The position numbers and the translations under genes were made by a program. Shown here piece by piece: positions 29,360 to 37,907 of a stretch of DNA of 64,000 nt. This stretch comes from Neisseria gonorrhoeae (GTDB lineage: Bacteria > Pseudomonadota > Gammaproteobacteria > Burkholderiales > Neisseriaceae). The stretch spans positions 62,001-126,000 of the forward strand of contig NZ_QNRU01000002.1 in assembly GCF_003315235.1 (NCBI RefSeq). The letters are read 5' to 3'. The notes under the pieces were generated by a model. The model was not told the origin of the DNA. It saw only the letters and a list, made by a program, of their open reading frames with translations, and searched no databases. Within the stretch, counting starts at the first letter, position 1. Each line of letters opens with the position of its first letter.

Positions 29360-30514
29360 TCAACATCCCGCCTCTTCCAAAACCGCGCGCGCGGCCAAAT
29401 CCGCCGTATCTTTTTTCAACAGCAGGTGCAACGCCCCGAAATCCTGTTGCAGCGCGGCAACCTTATCGGGGTGTTCGTACCAGTCCGCCAATGCCGCCGC
29501 CAGTTTTTCCGGTTTTGCTTCAGATTGCAATAATTCCGGCACGGCCTCCTTACCCAACAGGATATTCGGCAGGCCGACATGCGGCACTTTGATTTTGCGT
29601 TTCACATAAGCATAGGTCAGCGGCGAAATCTTGTAGCTGATGACCATCGGACGCTTGCACAACGCCACCTCCAAAGTCGCCGTACCGCTCGTTACCAGCA
29701 CCGCATCCGCCGCCCTGCACACCGTTTCAGACTGTCTGTCGGTTACCGTCAGCGCCAATCCGGCAAACTCCGGCCGCTGCAAAACTTCCGCCAAACGCCG
29801 CTTCGTCGCCTCCGTTGCGGCAGGCAGCAGGAAGCGGGCGGCGGGATAGCGTTCCAACAACAATAATGCCGTCTGAAAAAACACCGGCGCCATATAGTCG
29901 ATTTCGCTGACGCGGCTGCCGGGCAGCAGGGCGAATACGGGGATGCCGACATCCGCGCCCAAAGTTTTCCGCGCCGTTTCACGGTCGTCTTCCAAGGGCA
30001 TAAGCTGTGCCATCGGATGACCGACAAACTCCGCACGTCCGCCCGCATCGAGATAAAGCTGCGGCTCCATCGGGAACAGGCACAGCACGCGGTTGACCTG
30101 ATGCACGATTTTGCCCACGCGTTCGCGCCGCCACGCCCAAACCGACGGACTGACATAATGCAGGGTCGGAATGCCCGCCCGTTTCAGCTTTTCCGCCACA
30201 CCCAGATTAAAATCGGGCGCATCGATACCGACAAAGACATCAGGTTTCAACGACAGCAAATCCCGTACCAGCTCCCTGCGTATCCGTAAAATTTCCGGCA
30301 GCCGCCTGACCACTTCGACAAAGCCGCGCACCGCCAGCCGCTCCTGATCATAAAGGCTCTCGAAACCTTCCGCCTTCATCAGTTCCCCGCCGATGCCGGT
30401 TAACCGTGCCTGCGGGCAACGCTTTCGGATGGCGCGTATCAGGTGCGCCCCCAACAGGTCGCCCGACGCTTCGCCGACACTGACGGCAATCAAAGGGCTT
30501 TTTTTATCAACCAT
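29360..30514 (-). CDS. lpxB: Lipid-A-disaccharide synthase
   Basis: LpxB joins UDP-diacylglucosamine and lipid X to form the lipid A disaccharide at the inner membrane. The 384-residue product has the GT19 hallmark S-V-G-E-A-S-G-D-L-L-G-A-H at the N-terminus and P-S-V-W-A-W-R near residue 120. The start M-V-D-K-K-S-P-L is preferred, since a longer frame would begin inside a Correia element that ends only 17 bases upstream. That element must therefore form the leader and possibly the promoter. Confidence 0.96.
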   Translation of the reverse strand: MVDKKSPLIAVSVGEASGDLLGAHLIRAIRKRCPQARLTGIGGELMKAEGFESLYDQERLAVRGFVEVVRRLPEILRIRRELVRDLLSLKPDVFVGIDAPDFNLGVAEKLKRAGIPTLHYVSPSVWAWRRERVGKIVHQVNRVLCLFPMEPQLYLDAGGRAEFVGHPMAQLMPLEDDRETARKTLGADVGIPVFALLPGSRVSEIDYMAPVFFQTALLLLERYPAARFLLPAATEATKRRLAEVLQRPEFAGLALTVTDRQSETVCRAADAVLVTSGTATLEVALCKRPMVISYKISPLTYAYVKRKIKVPHVGLPNILLGKEAVPELLQSEAKPEKLAAALADWYEHPDKVAALQQDFGALHLLLKKDTADLAARAVLEEAGC

Positions 30515-30531
30515 ATTCGTCTGTCCCCACA

Positions 30532-30636
30532 TATAGTGGATTAACAAAAACCGGTACGGCGTTGCCTCGCCTTGCCGTACTATCTGTACTGTCTGCGGCT
30601 TCGTCGCCTTGTCCTGATTTTTGTTAATCCACTATA
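30532..30636. repeat. Correia element (105 bp) upstream of lpxB
   Basis: TATAGTGGATTAAC at 30532 and its inverse ending at 30636 bound a medium-size element. It lies between rluC and lpxB, which both read leftward. Confidence 0.95.
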
Positions 30637-30646
30637 CTTTCACGCC

Positions 30647-30680
30647 CCGATGCCGTCTGAAGCCTTCAGACGGCATCGGG
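30647..30680. terminator. DUS-pair hairpin after rluC
   Basis: CCGATGCC...GGCATCGG extends an uptake-sequence pair (30650-30661 and 30665-30676). Confidence 0.75.
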
Positions 30681-30682
30681 GT

Positions 30683-31675
30683 TCACATTTTCGTCCCGTT
30701 TTCCAACATCACCGCAAACTGCGCCAAATCCGGCGGCGGCTCCGCCTTCAACACCAGCGGATCACCCGTGAGCGGATGGTTCAGGTGCAGCTCGGACGCG
30801 TGCAAAAACATGCGCTTCAAACCCAATTTCTGCAAACGCCGGTTCGCCTGATAATCGCCGTAGCGTTCGTCGCCCGCAATCGGACAGCCTTGAGATTGCA
30901 GATGCACGCGGATTTGGTGCGTACGGCCCGTTTTCAGCGTTGCCCGCACCAAAGTCAGGTGCGACAGCCCGACACCGTGCAAAATGCCGTCTGAGAAACG
31001 GCTTAACACACGGAACACCGTATGCGCCGACTGCCCGTCCTCGCTGACGCGTACCATCTTTTCGCCTTGTGCGCCGGTATATTTGAACAGGGGCAGTTTG
31101 ACATGGAAATTGTCGTCCGGCAGTTTGCCCACCCCCAGCGCAAGGTAGATTTTTTTGGGGTGGTCGTTACGGATAGCTTCGTGCAGTTTGACGAGCGCGC
31201 TGCGTTTCTTCGCCACCATCAACAAGCCGCTCGTATCCTTGTCCAAACGGTGGACCAACTCCAAATACTTCGCCTCCGGACGGGCGCGGCGCAACTGTTC
31301 GATAACGCCGAAACCCACGCCGCTGCCACCGTGTACCGCCACACCGGAAGGCTTATTGACCACCAGTAGCGCGTCGTCCTCATACACCACCTCAAACGCA
31401 CGCGCCGGTACGGCGGCACGCCTTTCAGACGGCATTTCCTTCTCCGCCACGCGCACAGGCGGAATCCGCACCGTATCTCCCTCCGCAATACGGCTGTCGG
31501 GTTTGCAGCGTTTCTTGTTCAACCGCACCTCGCCGGCGCGGATAATGCGGTGGATATAGCCCTTGGGCACGCCCTTGAGGATTTTTATCAGATAGTTATC
31601 AAGGCGTTGACCCGCCTCATGTTCGGCAACCCCTATCAGGCTGACCGAACCTTTGCTTATTTCGTGCGTTTTCAT
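30683..31675 (-). CDS. rluC: 23S rRNA pseudouridine synthase RluC
   Basis: RluC isomerises uridines in 23S rRNA. The 330-residue product has an S4 RNA-binding domain at the N-terminus (G-Q-R-L-D-N-Y-L-I-K) and the RluA-family catalytic motif H-R-L-D-K-D-T-S-G-L-L with Asp145. An uptake sequence lies inside the gene and encodes M-P-S-E near residues 81-84, in the linker between the domains. It is divergent from rne, the common neighbour of rluC. Confidence 0.94.
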   Translation of the reverse strand: MKTHEISKGSVSLIGVAEHEAGQRLDNYLIKILKGVPKGYIHRIIRAGEVRLNKKRCKPDSRIAEGDTVRIPPVRVAEKEMPSERRAAVPARAFEVVYEDDALLVVNKPSGVAVHGGSGVGFGVIEQLRRARPEAKYLELVHRLDKDTSGLLMVAKKRSALVKLHEAIRNDHPKKIYLALGVGKLPDDNFHVKLPLFKYTGAQGEKMVRVSEDGQSAHTVFRVLSRFSDGILHGVGLSHLTLVRATLKTGRTHQIRVHLQSQGCPIAGDERYGDYQANRRLQKLGLKRMFLHASELHLNHPLTGDPLVLKAEPPPDLAQFAVMLENGTKM

Positions 31676-31682
31676 CTATAAT
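31653..31682 (+). promoter_or_regulatory. Candidate rne promoter
   Basis: TTGCTT at 31653-31658 and TATAAT at 31677-31682 with an 18-base spacer read toward rne and overlap the rluC start. This implies a leader of about 480 bases. Confidence 0.5.
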
Positions 31683-32167
31683 CCGAACATCCGTTTCAGC
31701 AGAAAGCGCGTCCGCCGCGCCCCCTGAAACGGTTTACTTTAAAACGGAATTTTATATTAAAAACGCACTCCGCAAAGCATTTTCCCTGCGCCTGTTCCCA
31801 GCCGGCAGGCGCAGAACGTAGTCAAGTTTGAATTGATTTTGCCGTTTCGGCGCGGAAGTAAGACGGCAGCGGAGCCCCAAGCCCCGAACGCAAACCGCCC
31901 GAAAACACAGGCATCACGATAACAAGAAGAAGCCGGCGCCCATTTTTCCGACCGCAGCGTTCGGAACGCGGCAGGCAGACCGCCGCATCGATCTTTATAG
32001 CCTTCTTTATCCGACCCTTCCGCACACGGTTCCCCGGAACGTGCATCCCTGCGGATTTTCAACTCAAAAACTGATTACCGGTTTTATCCGAAGACATCGG
32101 AAACCCAGCCTTACGGAATGCCGAACCGGACCGGCGCGCCCGAATGCCGCCCGTCCACGAGGTGATC
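31683..32167 (+). other. Long leader of rne
   Basis: This stretch has no credible gene and no uptake-sequence hairpin. A GC-rich inverted motif lies near 31787-31815 (GCGCCTG...CAGGCGC). In E. coli the rne leader folds and mediates feedback by RNase E; a similar role here is inferred from length and position only. Confidence 0.45.
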
Positions 32168-34927
32168 ATGAAAAGAATGTTATTCAACGCAACGCAGGCC
32201 GAAGAGCTGCGCGTTGCCATCGTCGACGGACAAAACCTGCTGGATTTGGACATCGAAACGCTGGGCAAAGAACAGCGCAAAGGCAATATCTACAAAGGCA
32301 TCATTACCCGCATCGAGCCGTCGCTGGAAGCGTGTTTCGTCGATTACGGAACCGACCGCCACGGCTTTTTGCCGTTTAAAGAAGTATCGCGTTCGTATTT
32401 CCTCGGCTACGAAGGCGGGCGCGCGCGCATTCAGGACGTGCTCAAAGAAGGCATGGAAGTCATCGTCCAAGTCGAAAAAGACGAGCGCGGCAACAAAGGC
32501 GCGGCGCTGACCACCTTCATCAGCCTCGCCGGACGCTATCTGGTATTGATGCCGAACAATCCGCGCGGCGGCGGCGTATCCCGCCGTATCGAAGGCGAAG
32601 AGCGTCAAGAACTCAAAGCCGCGATGGCGCAACTCGACATTCCGAACGGCATGAGCATCATCGCGCGTACCGCCGGCATCGGCCGCAGCGCGGAAGAGTT
32701 GGAATGGGACTTGAACTACCTCAAACAACTCTGGCAGGCGATTGAAGAAGCAGGAAAAGCGCATCACGACCCCTACCTGCTCTTTATGGAAAGCTCGTTG
32801 CTCATCCGCGCCATCCGCGACTACTTCCGTCCCGACATCGGCGAAATTTTGGTGGACAATCAAGAAGTTTACGACCAAGTTGCCGAGTTCATGAGCTACG
32901 TCATGCCGGGCAACGCAGGTCGTCTGAAACTCTACGAAGACCACACGCCGCTGTTTTCCCGCTTCCAAATCGAACACCAGATCGAAAGCGCGTTCTCGCG
33001 CAGCGTCAGCCTGCCCTCCGGCGGCGCGATCGTCATCGACCACACCGAAGCCCTCGTCTCCATCGACGTGAACTCCGCACGCGCCACACGCGGCGCGGAC
33101 ATCGAAGACACCGCCTTCAAAACCAATATGGAAGCTGCCGAAGAAGTCGCCCGACAAATGCGCCTGCGCGACTTGGGCGGCTTGGTCGTCATCGACTTCA
33201 TCGACATGGAAAACCCCAAACACCAGCGCGATGTGGAAAACGTCCTGCGCGACGCACTCAAAAAAGACCGCGCCCGCGTACAGATGGGCAAACTCTCCCG
33301 TTTCGGACTTTTGGAATTGAGCCGCCAACGCCTGAAACCCGCTTTGGGCGAAAGCAGCCACGCCGCCTGTCCGCGCTGCGCCGGCACCGGCGTGATCCGC
33401 GGCATCGAATCCACCGCCCTGCACGTTTTGCGCATGGTTCAGGAAGAAGCGATGAAGGACAACACCGGCGAAGTGCGCGCCCAAGTGCCCGTCGATGTCG
33501 CCACCTTCCTGCTGAACGAAAAACGCGCCGAGCTGTTTGCAATGGAAGAGCGTTTGGATGTGAACGTCGTCCTGATTCCGAACATCCACCTCGAAAATCC
33601 GCACTACGAAATCAACCGCATCCGCACCGACGACGTAGAAGAAGACGGCGAACCGAGCTACAAGCGCGTTGCCGAGCCTGAAGAAGACGAATCCGCCAAA
33701 CCTTTCGGCGGCGAAAAAGCCAAAGCCGCCCGCCCCGAACCCGCCGTCAAAGGCGTGCGCCACACCAGCCCCGCCCCGACTGCCGCCCCCGAGAAAAAAA
33801 CCTCCTGGTGGGACAGCTTCAAAGCATGGCTCAAACGCATTTTCGGCGGCAGCGAAACCCAAGCCGTACCCGCTGCCGAAACCTCCGAAAAACGCAGCAC
33901 GGCAAACCGCAGCGGCAGCCGCGCCAACAACCGCTGCCAAAACCCGCGCCGCAGCAAACGCGAAGGCAGCAAAATAGAAGTCCGCGAAGCGGCGGGCAAA
34001 ACTGCCGGACAGAAAGCGCGCGCCGACAAAGCCGAAACGCGCAACAACGGCAACCGCCGCCGCAACGAACGCGGCGACCGTGCCACCGAACGCGCCAACG
34101 AAGCGGAAATCCAAAGCCGCAACGTACAGCCTGCCGCACCCGTTGCAGATGCCGCACCGCCCGAAACCGAAGGTCAAACCGGAAAACGCCGCCGCAACGG
34201 CAGCCGCAACGAACGTGGCCAAACCGCACCGGAAACCGCCGCCGTTGCCGAAACAGCCGTTCAGACAGCGGAAAACACGCCGCCCGAACCGTATACCGCA
34301 GAAGACAAAGGCAGCAAGCCCAAATCCGAACGCAACCGCCGCGAACGCGACAGCCGCGATGCCAAAGAACGCCGCGAACGCAACAATCAGCGCGACCGCC
34401 GTCAAAACGGCAAAAAACGCAATATCCCGTCTGCCGCCAAAATCGAGCAGTACCTGAATATTCACGACACCGCCGACAAAGTCCGTTCCGCCGCCGCGCA
34501 CGTTTTCGGCGAAACCGACGCAAACGCGCCGATTACCGTCAGCATTGCCGATCCGCTCATCGCCACACCCGTTCAGACGGCATCTTCCGCCGTTTCAAAC
34601 GGCGACGCACTGATTTATGATGCGGCGGAAAAAATCCGCCGTGCCGCCGCCGACATCCTGCCCGAAGGCGCGGCACCGAAAGCCGCAGCACAGGAAATGC
34701 CGTCTGAAACCGCAACCTTTACGGCTGCGGCGGAACAGGCACGGGAAACCGCACAAACCGGCGGACTCGTCCTGATCGAAACCGACCCTGCCGCATTGAA
34801 GGCATGGGCGGCACAACCCGAAGTCCAAGCCGGACGCGGTTTGCGCCGTTCCGAACAGCCAAAACCGTCTGAAGCCGCAACCGTCCCTGCCGAAGAAATG
34901 ATCCAAGTCGAAACCCGGCAAGGCTGA
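32168..34927 (+). CDS. rne: Ribonuclease E
   Basis: RNase E makes the main endonucleolytic cuts in mRNA decay and rRNA/tRNA processing. The 919-residue product has the S1 domain (about 36-120), the RNase H-like and DNase I-like catalytic parts (V-S-I-D-V-N-S-A-R-A-T and V-V-I-D-F-I-D-M with metal-binding Asp), and the zinc-link C401-P-R-C404. After residue about 510 comes a long Arg/Asn/Ala/Glu-rich disordered scaffold, as in degradosome-forming enzymes. An uptake sequence near 34696 encodes M-P-S-E-T in this tail. Start: M-K-R-M-L-F after GAGG. Confidence 0.95.
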   Translation: MKRMLFNATQAEELRVAIVDGQNLLDLDIETLGKEQRKGNIYKGIITRIEPSLEACFVDYGTDRHGFLPFKEVSRSYFLGYEGGRARIQDVLKEGMEVIVQVEKDERGNKGAALTTFISLAGRYLVLMPNNPRGGGVSRRIEGEERQELKAAMAQLDIPNGMSIIARTAGIGRSAEELEWDLNYLKQLWQAIEEAGKAHHDPYLLFMESSLLIRAIRDYFRPDIGEILVDNQEVYDQVAEFMSYVMPGNAGRLKLYEDHTPLFSRFQIEHQIESAFSRSVSLPSGGAIVIDHTEALVSIDVNSARATRGADIEDTAFKTNMEAAEEVARQMRLRDLGGLVVIDFIDMENPKHQRDVENVLRDALKKDRARVQMGKLSRFGLLELSRQRLKPALGESSHAACPRCAGTGVIRGIESTALHVLRMVQEEAMKDNTGEVRAQVPVDVATFLLNEKRAELFAMEERLDVNVVLIPNIHLENPHYEINRIRTDDVEEDGEPSYKRVAEPEEDESAKPFGGEKAKAARPEPAVKGVRHTSPAPTAAPEKKTSWWDSFKAWLKRIFGGSETQAVPAAETSEKRSTANRSGSRANNRCQNPRRSKREGSKIEVREAAGKTAGQKARADKAETRNNGNRRRNERGDRATERANEAEIQSRNVQPAAPVADAAPPETEGQTGKRRRNGSRNERGQTAPETAAVAETAVQTAENTPPEPYTAEDKGSKPKSERNRRERDSRDAKERRERNNQRDRRQNGKKRNIPSAAKIEQYLNIHDTADKVRSAAAHVFGETDANAPITVSIADPLIATPVQTASSAVSNGDALIYDAAEKIRRAAADILPEGAAPKAAAQEMPSETATFTAAAEQARETAQTGGLVLIETDPAALKAWAAQPEVQAGRGLRRSEQPKPSEAATVPAEEMIQVETRQG

Positions 34928-34939
34928 ACCGACGGCGGC

Positions 34940-34973
34940 AAAAAGAGGTTCTGTTCCGCAGAACCTCTTTTTG
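34940..34973 (+). terminator. Rho-independent terminator of rne
   Basis: AAAAAGAGGTTCTG pairs with CAGAACCTCTTTTT around a short loop. Confidence 0.9.
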
Positions 34974-35041
34974 CATGGTTTCGGATACCTGCAATACCGT
35001 CTGAAACTTCGCCATTCCCGTGATTCCCGCCACCTTTCGTC

Positions 35042-35137
35042 ATTCCCGTGAAAACGGGAATCTAGAACCTCAAACTTTCGGATAACCTTTGAATATTGCC
35101 GCCGCCCGAAGGTCCGGATTCCCGCCTGCGCGGGAAT
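35042..35137. repeat. dRS3-flanked NIME unit
   Basis: Perfect dRS3 units at 35042-35061 and 35118-35137 bound an RS-type core between the ends of rne and pdxA. Confidence 0.85.
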
Positions 35138-35156
35138 GACGGGTCTTTTATCATCT

Positions 35157-36149
35157 TTAAAGGCTGCCGCGCGCCATCTCGACGGCGGTCTCCACGGCAG
35201 TTATCAGGCTGCCGGAGTCCGCCCTGCCGGTTGCCGCCAAATCGAGCGCGGTGCCGTGATCGACGGAGGTGCGGATAAAGGGCAGCCCCAGCGTGATGTT
35301 CACGCCCTGCCCGAAGCTGTGGTATTTCAACACGGGCAGCCCTTGGTCGTGGTACATCGCCAATACGGCATCCGCACCTTCGAGCATAAACGGTTGGAAC
35401 AATGTGTCCGCCGGATACGGGCCGGCGAGGTTTATCCCTTCGCGGCGCAGGTTTTCGAGCGCGGGGATAATGGTGTCGGTTTCTTCGTGTCCGAGGTGTC
35501 CGCCTTCGCCGGCGTGGGGATTGAGTCCGGCGACTAGGATTTTGGGATTTTTGATGCCGAATTTGTGTTTTAAGTCGTGATGCAAAATGCGTGCGACGCT
35601 TTCAATCAGCGGTTGCGTGATGGCGGCGGCAACGTCTTTCAGCGGCAGGTGGGTCGTTACGAGGGCGACGCGCAGGCCTTTGCCGGCAAGCATCATCACG
35701 ACCTGCCCCGTGCCGCTTTTTTCCGCCAGATATTCGGTGTGTCCGCTGAAAAAACCTGTGCTTGCGCGCGCGGCGTTGATGATGCCTTTGTGCAGCGGCG
35801 CGGTAACGATGCCGTCGAAAATGCCGTCTGAAATGCCTGCGAGCGCGGTGTCCAAAAGTTGCAGCACATAGGCGGCGTTGGCGGGATTGAGCCACCCTGC
35901 CTCAACCGCTTCGGCGGCAGGGATGTGCAGCACTTCCAGCCCGCCTTCTCCGTGCGCGCCGCCTGATTCCGGATCGAAGTCGCGCAGGACGACGCTTTTG
36001 CCCAAGGCTTCGGCGCGCGCGCGCAACAGGTGTTTGTCGCCCAATACCGCGCAGCGGCAGGGCAGGCGTGCAAACGCCAAGTCCAAACAAATATCAGGGC
36101 CGATGCCGGCAGGCTCGCCGGAAGTAACGGCAAAAACAGGCTGTTTCAT
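35157..36149 (-). CDS. pdxA: 4-hydroxythreonine-4-phosphate dehydrogenase
   Basis: PdxA oxidises 4-phosphohydroxy-threonine in pyridoxal phosphate synthesis. The 330-residue product begins K-Q-P-V-F-A-V-T-S-G-E-P-A-G-I-G-P-D, the family start, and has H-L-P-L-K-D-V and the late G-L-N-P-H-A-G-E-G-G and M-Y-H-D-Q-G-L motifs that bind metal and substrate. The start M-K-Q-P-V-F is preferred over an upstream ATG. It is monocistronic here, not paired with ksgA. Confidence 0.95.
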   Translation of the reverse strand: MKQPVFAVTSGEPAGIGPDICLDLAFARLPCRCAVLGDKHLLRARAEALGKSVVLRDFDPESGGAHGEGGLEVLHIPAAEAVEAGWLNPANAAYVLQLLDTALAGISDGIFDGIVTAPLHKGIINAARASTGFFSGHTEYLAEKSGTGQVVMMLAGKGLRVALVTTHLPLKDVAAAITQPLIESVARILHHDLKHKFGIKNPKILVAGLNPHAGEGGHLGHEETDTIIPALENLRREGINLAGPYPADTLFQPFMLEGADAVLAMYHDQGLPVLKYHSFGQGVNITLGLPFIRTSVDHGTALDLAATGRADSGSLITAVETAVEMARGSL

Positions 36150-36307
36150 CGTGTTTGCTCCAAACAAAACGCGATTCTAACGCCACAGGCGCGCGGCGAT
36201 GTAAATTTTTCTGATTTTGTTGACAATCTGCTAGAATGGGCGTTTACAAAATTTAAACCCTGCTTGCATACCGCCATATGTGCGGGTTTCAACTTTAAGG
36301 AAGCGAT

Positions 36308-37735
36308 ATGAACGAGAACTTTACCGAATGGCTGCACGGCTGGGTCGGCGCCATCAACGATCCGATGTGGTCATACTTGGTTTATATGCTTTTGGGTACG
36401 GGGCTTTTCTTCACCGTAACCACGGGCTTTGTCCAATTCCGCCTGTTCGGGCGCAGCATCAAAGAAATGCTCGGCGGCCGCAAACAGGGGGACGACCCTC
36501 ACGGCATCACGCCGTTTCAGGCATTTGTAACCGGCCTTGCCAGCCGCGTGGGCGTGGGCAATATCGCGGGCGTGGCAATCGCCATCAAAGTCGGCGGGCC
36601 GGGCGCGGTGTTTTGGATGTGGGTAACCGCCTTAATCGGCATGAGTTCGGCGTTTGTCGAATCTTCGCTGGCGCAGCTCTTTAAAGTCCGCGACTGCGAC
36701 AACCACCATTTCCGGGGCGGCCCTGCCTACTACATCACGCACGGTCTGGGGCAGAAATGGCTGGGCGTGTTGTTCGCCCTGAGCCTGATTTTCTGTTTCG
36801 GTTTTGTGTTTGAAGCGGTTCAGACCAATACCATCGCCGATACCGTCAAAGCGGCGTGGGGCTGGGAGCCTCATTATGTCGGCGTCGCCCTGGTGATTTT
36901 AACCGCACCGATTATCTTCGGCGGCATCAGGCGCATATCCAAAGCGGCGGAAATCGTCGTGCCCCTGATGGCGGTTTTGTACCTCTTTATCGCGCTTTTC
37001 ATCATTTTGACCAATATTCCGATGATTCCGGACGTGTTCGGTCAGATTTTTTCGGGCGCGTTCAAATTCGACGCGGCAGCAGGCGGCTTACTCGGCGGTC
37101 TGATTTCGCAAACGATGATGATGGGCATCAAACGCGGCCTGTATTCCAACGAGGCGGGTATGGGTTCCGCGCCGAACGCCGCCGCCGCCGCCGAAGTGAA
37201 ACACCCTGTTTCGCAAGGTATGATTCAAATGCTGGGCGTGTTTGTCGATACCATCATCGTTTGTTCTTGCACCGCCTTCATCATCTTGATTTACCAACAG
37301 CCTTATGGCGATTTGAGCGGTGCGGCGCTGACGCAGGCGGCGATTGTCAGCCAAGTGGGGCAATGGGGCGCGGGTTTCCTCGCCGTCATCCTGTTTATGT
37401 TTGCCTTTTCCACCGTTATCGGCAACTATGCCTATGCCGAGTCCAACGTCCAATTCATCAAAAGCCATTGGCTGATTACCGCCGTTTTCCGTATGCTGGT
37501 TTTGGCGTGGGTCTATTTCGGCGCGGTTGCCAATGTGCCTTTGGTCTGGGATATGGCGGATATGGCGATGGGCATCATGGCGTGGATCAACCTCGTCGCC
37601 ATCCTGCTGCTCTCGCCATTGGCGTTTATGCTGCTGCGCGATTACACCGCCAAGCTGAAAATGGGCAAAGACCCCGAGTTCAAACTTTCCGAACATCCGG
37701 GCCTGAAACGCCGCATCAAATCCGATGTTTGGTAA
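36308..37735 (+). CDS. AGCS-family sodium:amino acid symporter (copy 1)
   Basis: The 475-residue product has about eleven membrane helices and the AGCS signature G-N-I-A-G-V-A-I-A-I-K-V-G-G-P-G-A, with S-N-E-A-G-M-G-S-A-P in the second half. The family imports alanine or glycine with sodium. A sequence AAGGAAGCGAT precedes the ATG. It shares clear similarity with the symporter at 58247. The 158-base leader holds an inverted AAACCC...GGGTTT pair but no recognised riboswitch. The substrate is inferred from the family. Confidence 0.92.
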   Translation: MNENFTEWLHGWVGAINDPMWSYLVYMLLGTGLFFTVTTGFVQFRLFGRSIKEMLGGRKQGDDPHGITPFQAFVTGLASRVGVGNIAGVAIAIKVGGPGAVFWMWVTALIGMSSAFVESSLAQLFKVRDCDNHHFRGGPAYYITHGLGQKWLGVLFALSLIFCFGFVFEAVQTNTIADTVKAAWGWEPHYVGVALVILTAPIIFGGIRRISKAAEIVVPLMAVLYLFIALFIILTNIPMIPDVFGQIFSGAFKFDAAAGGLLGGLISQTMMMGIKRGLYSNEAGMGSAPNAAAAAEVKHPVSQGMIQMLGVFVDTIIVCSCTAFIILIYQQPYGDLSGAALTQAAIVSQVGQWGAGFLAVILFMFAFSTVIGNYAYAESNVQFIKSHWLITAVFRMLVLAWVYFGAVANVPLVWDMADMAMGIMAWINLVAILLLSPLAFMLLRDYTAKLKMGKDPEFKLSEHPGLKRRIKSDVW

Positions 37736-37751
37736 ATCCCACCCTTACCGG

Positions 37752-37776
37752 AGCCGCTTCCCCGCGAAGCGGCTTT
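37752..37776 (+). terminator. Terminator of AGCS symporter gene
   Basis: AGCCGCTTC pairs with GAAGCGGCT, followed by TTTT. Confidence 0.85.
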
Positions 37777-37907
37777 TCCCTTTCCGCGCACTGTAAAAAC
37801 AGGGCGAACAGGCGTACAATCCCAACCCTTTACTTTTGAATCCGTTTCGTTTTTCAGACGGCATCCTGCTTGGAATGCCGTCTGAAAAACCGATAGGCAA
37901 TACACAC

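Noticed and set aside
36150-36307. Glycine or other riboswitch before the AGCS symporter
   Set aside because: Only a short AAACCC/GGGTTT pair is seen, and none of the conserved glycine-riboswitch core sequence.
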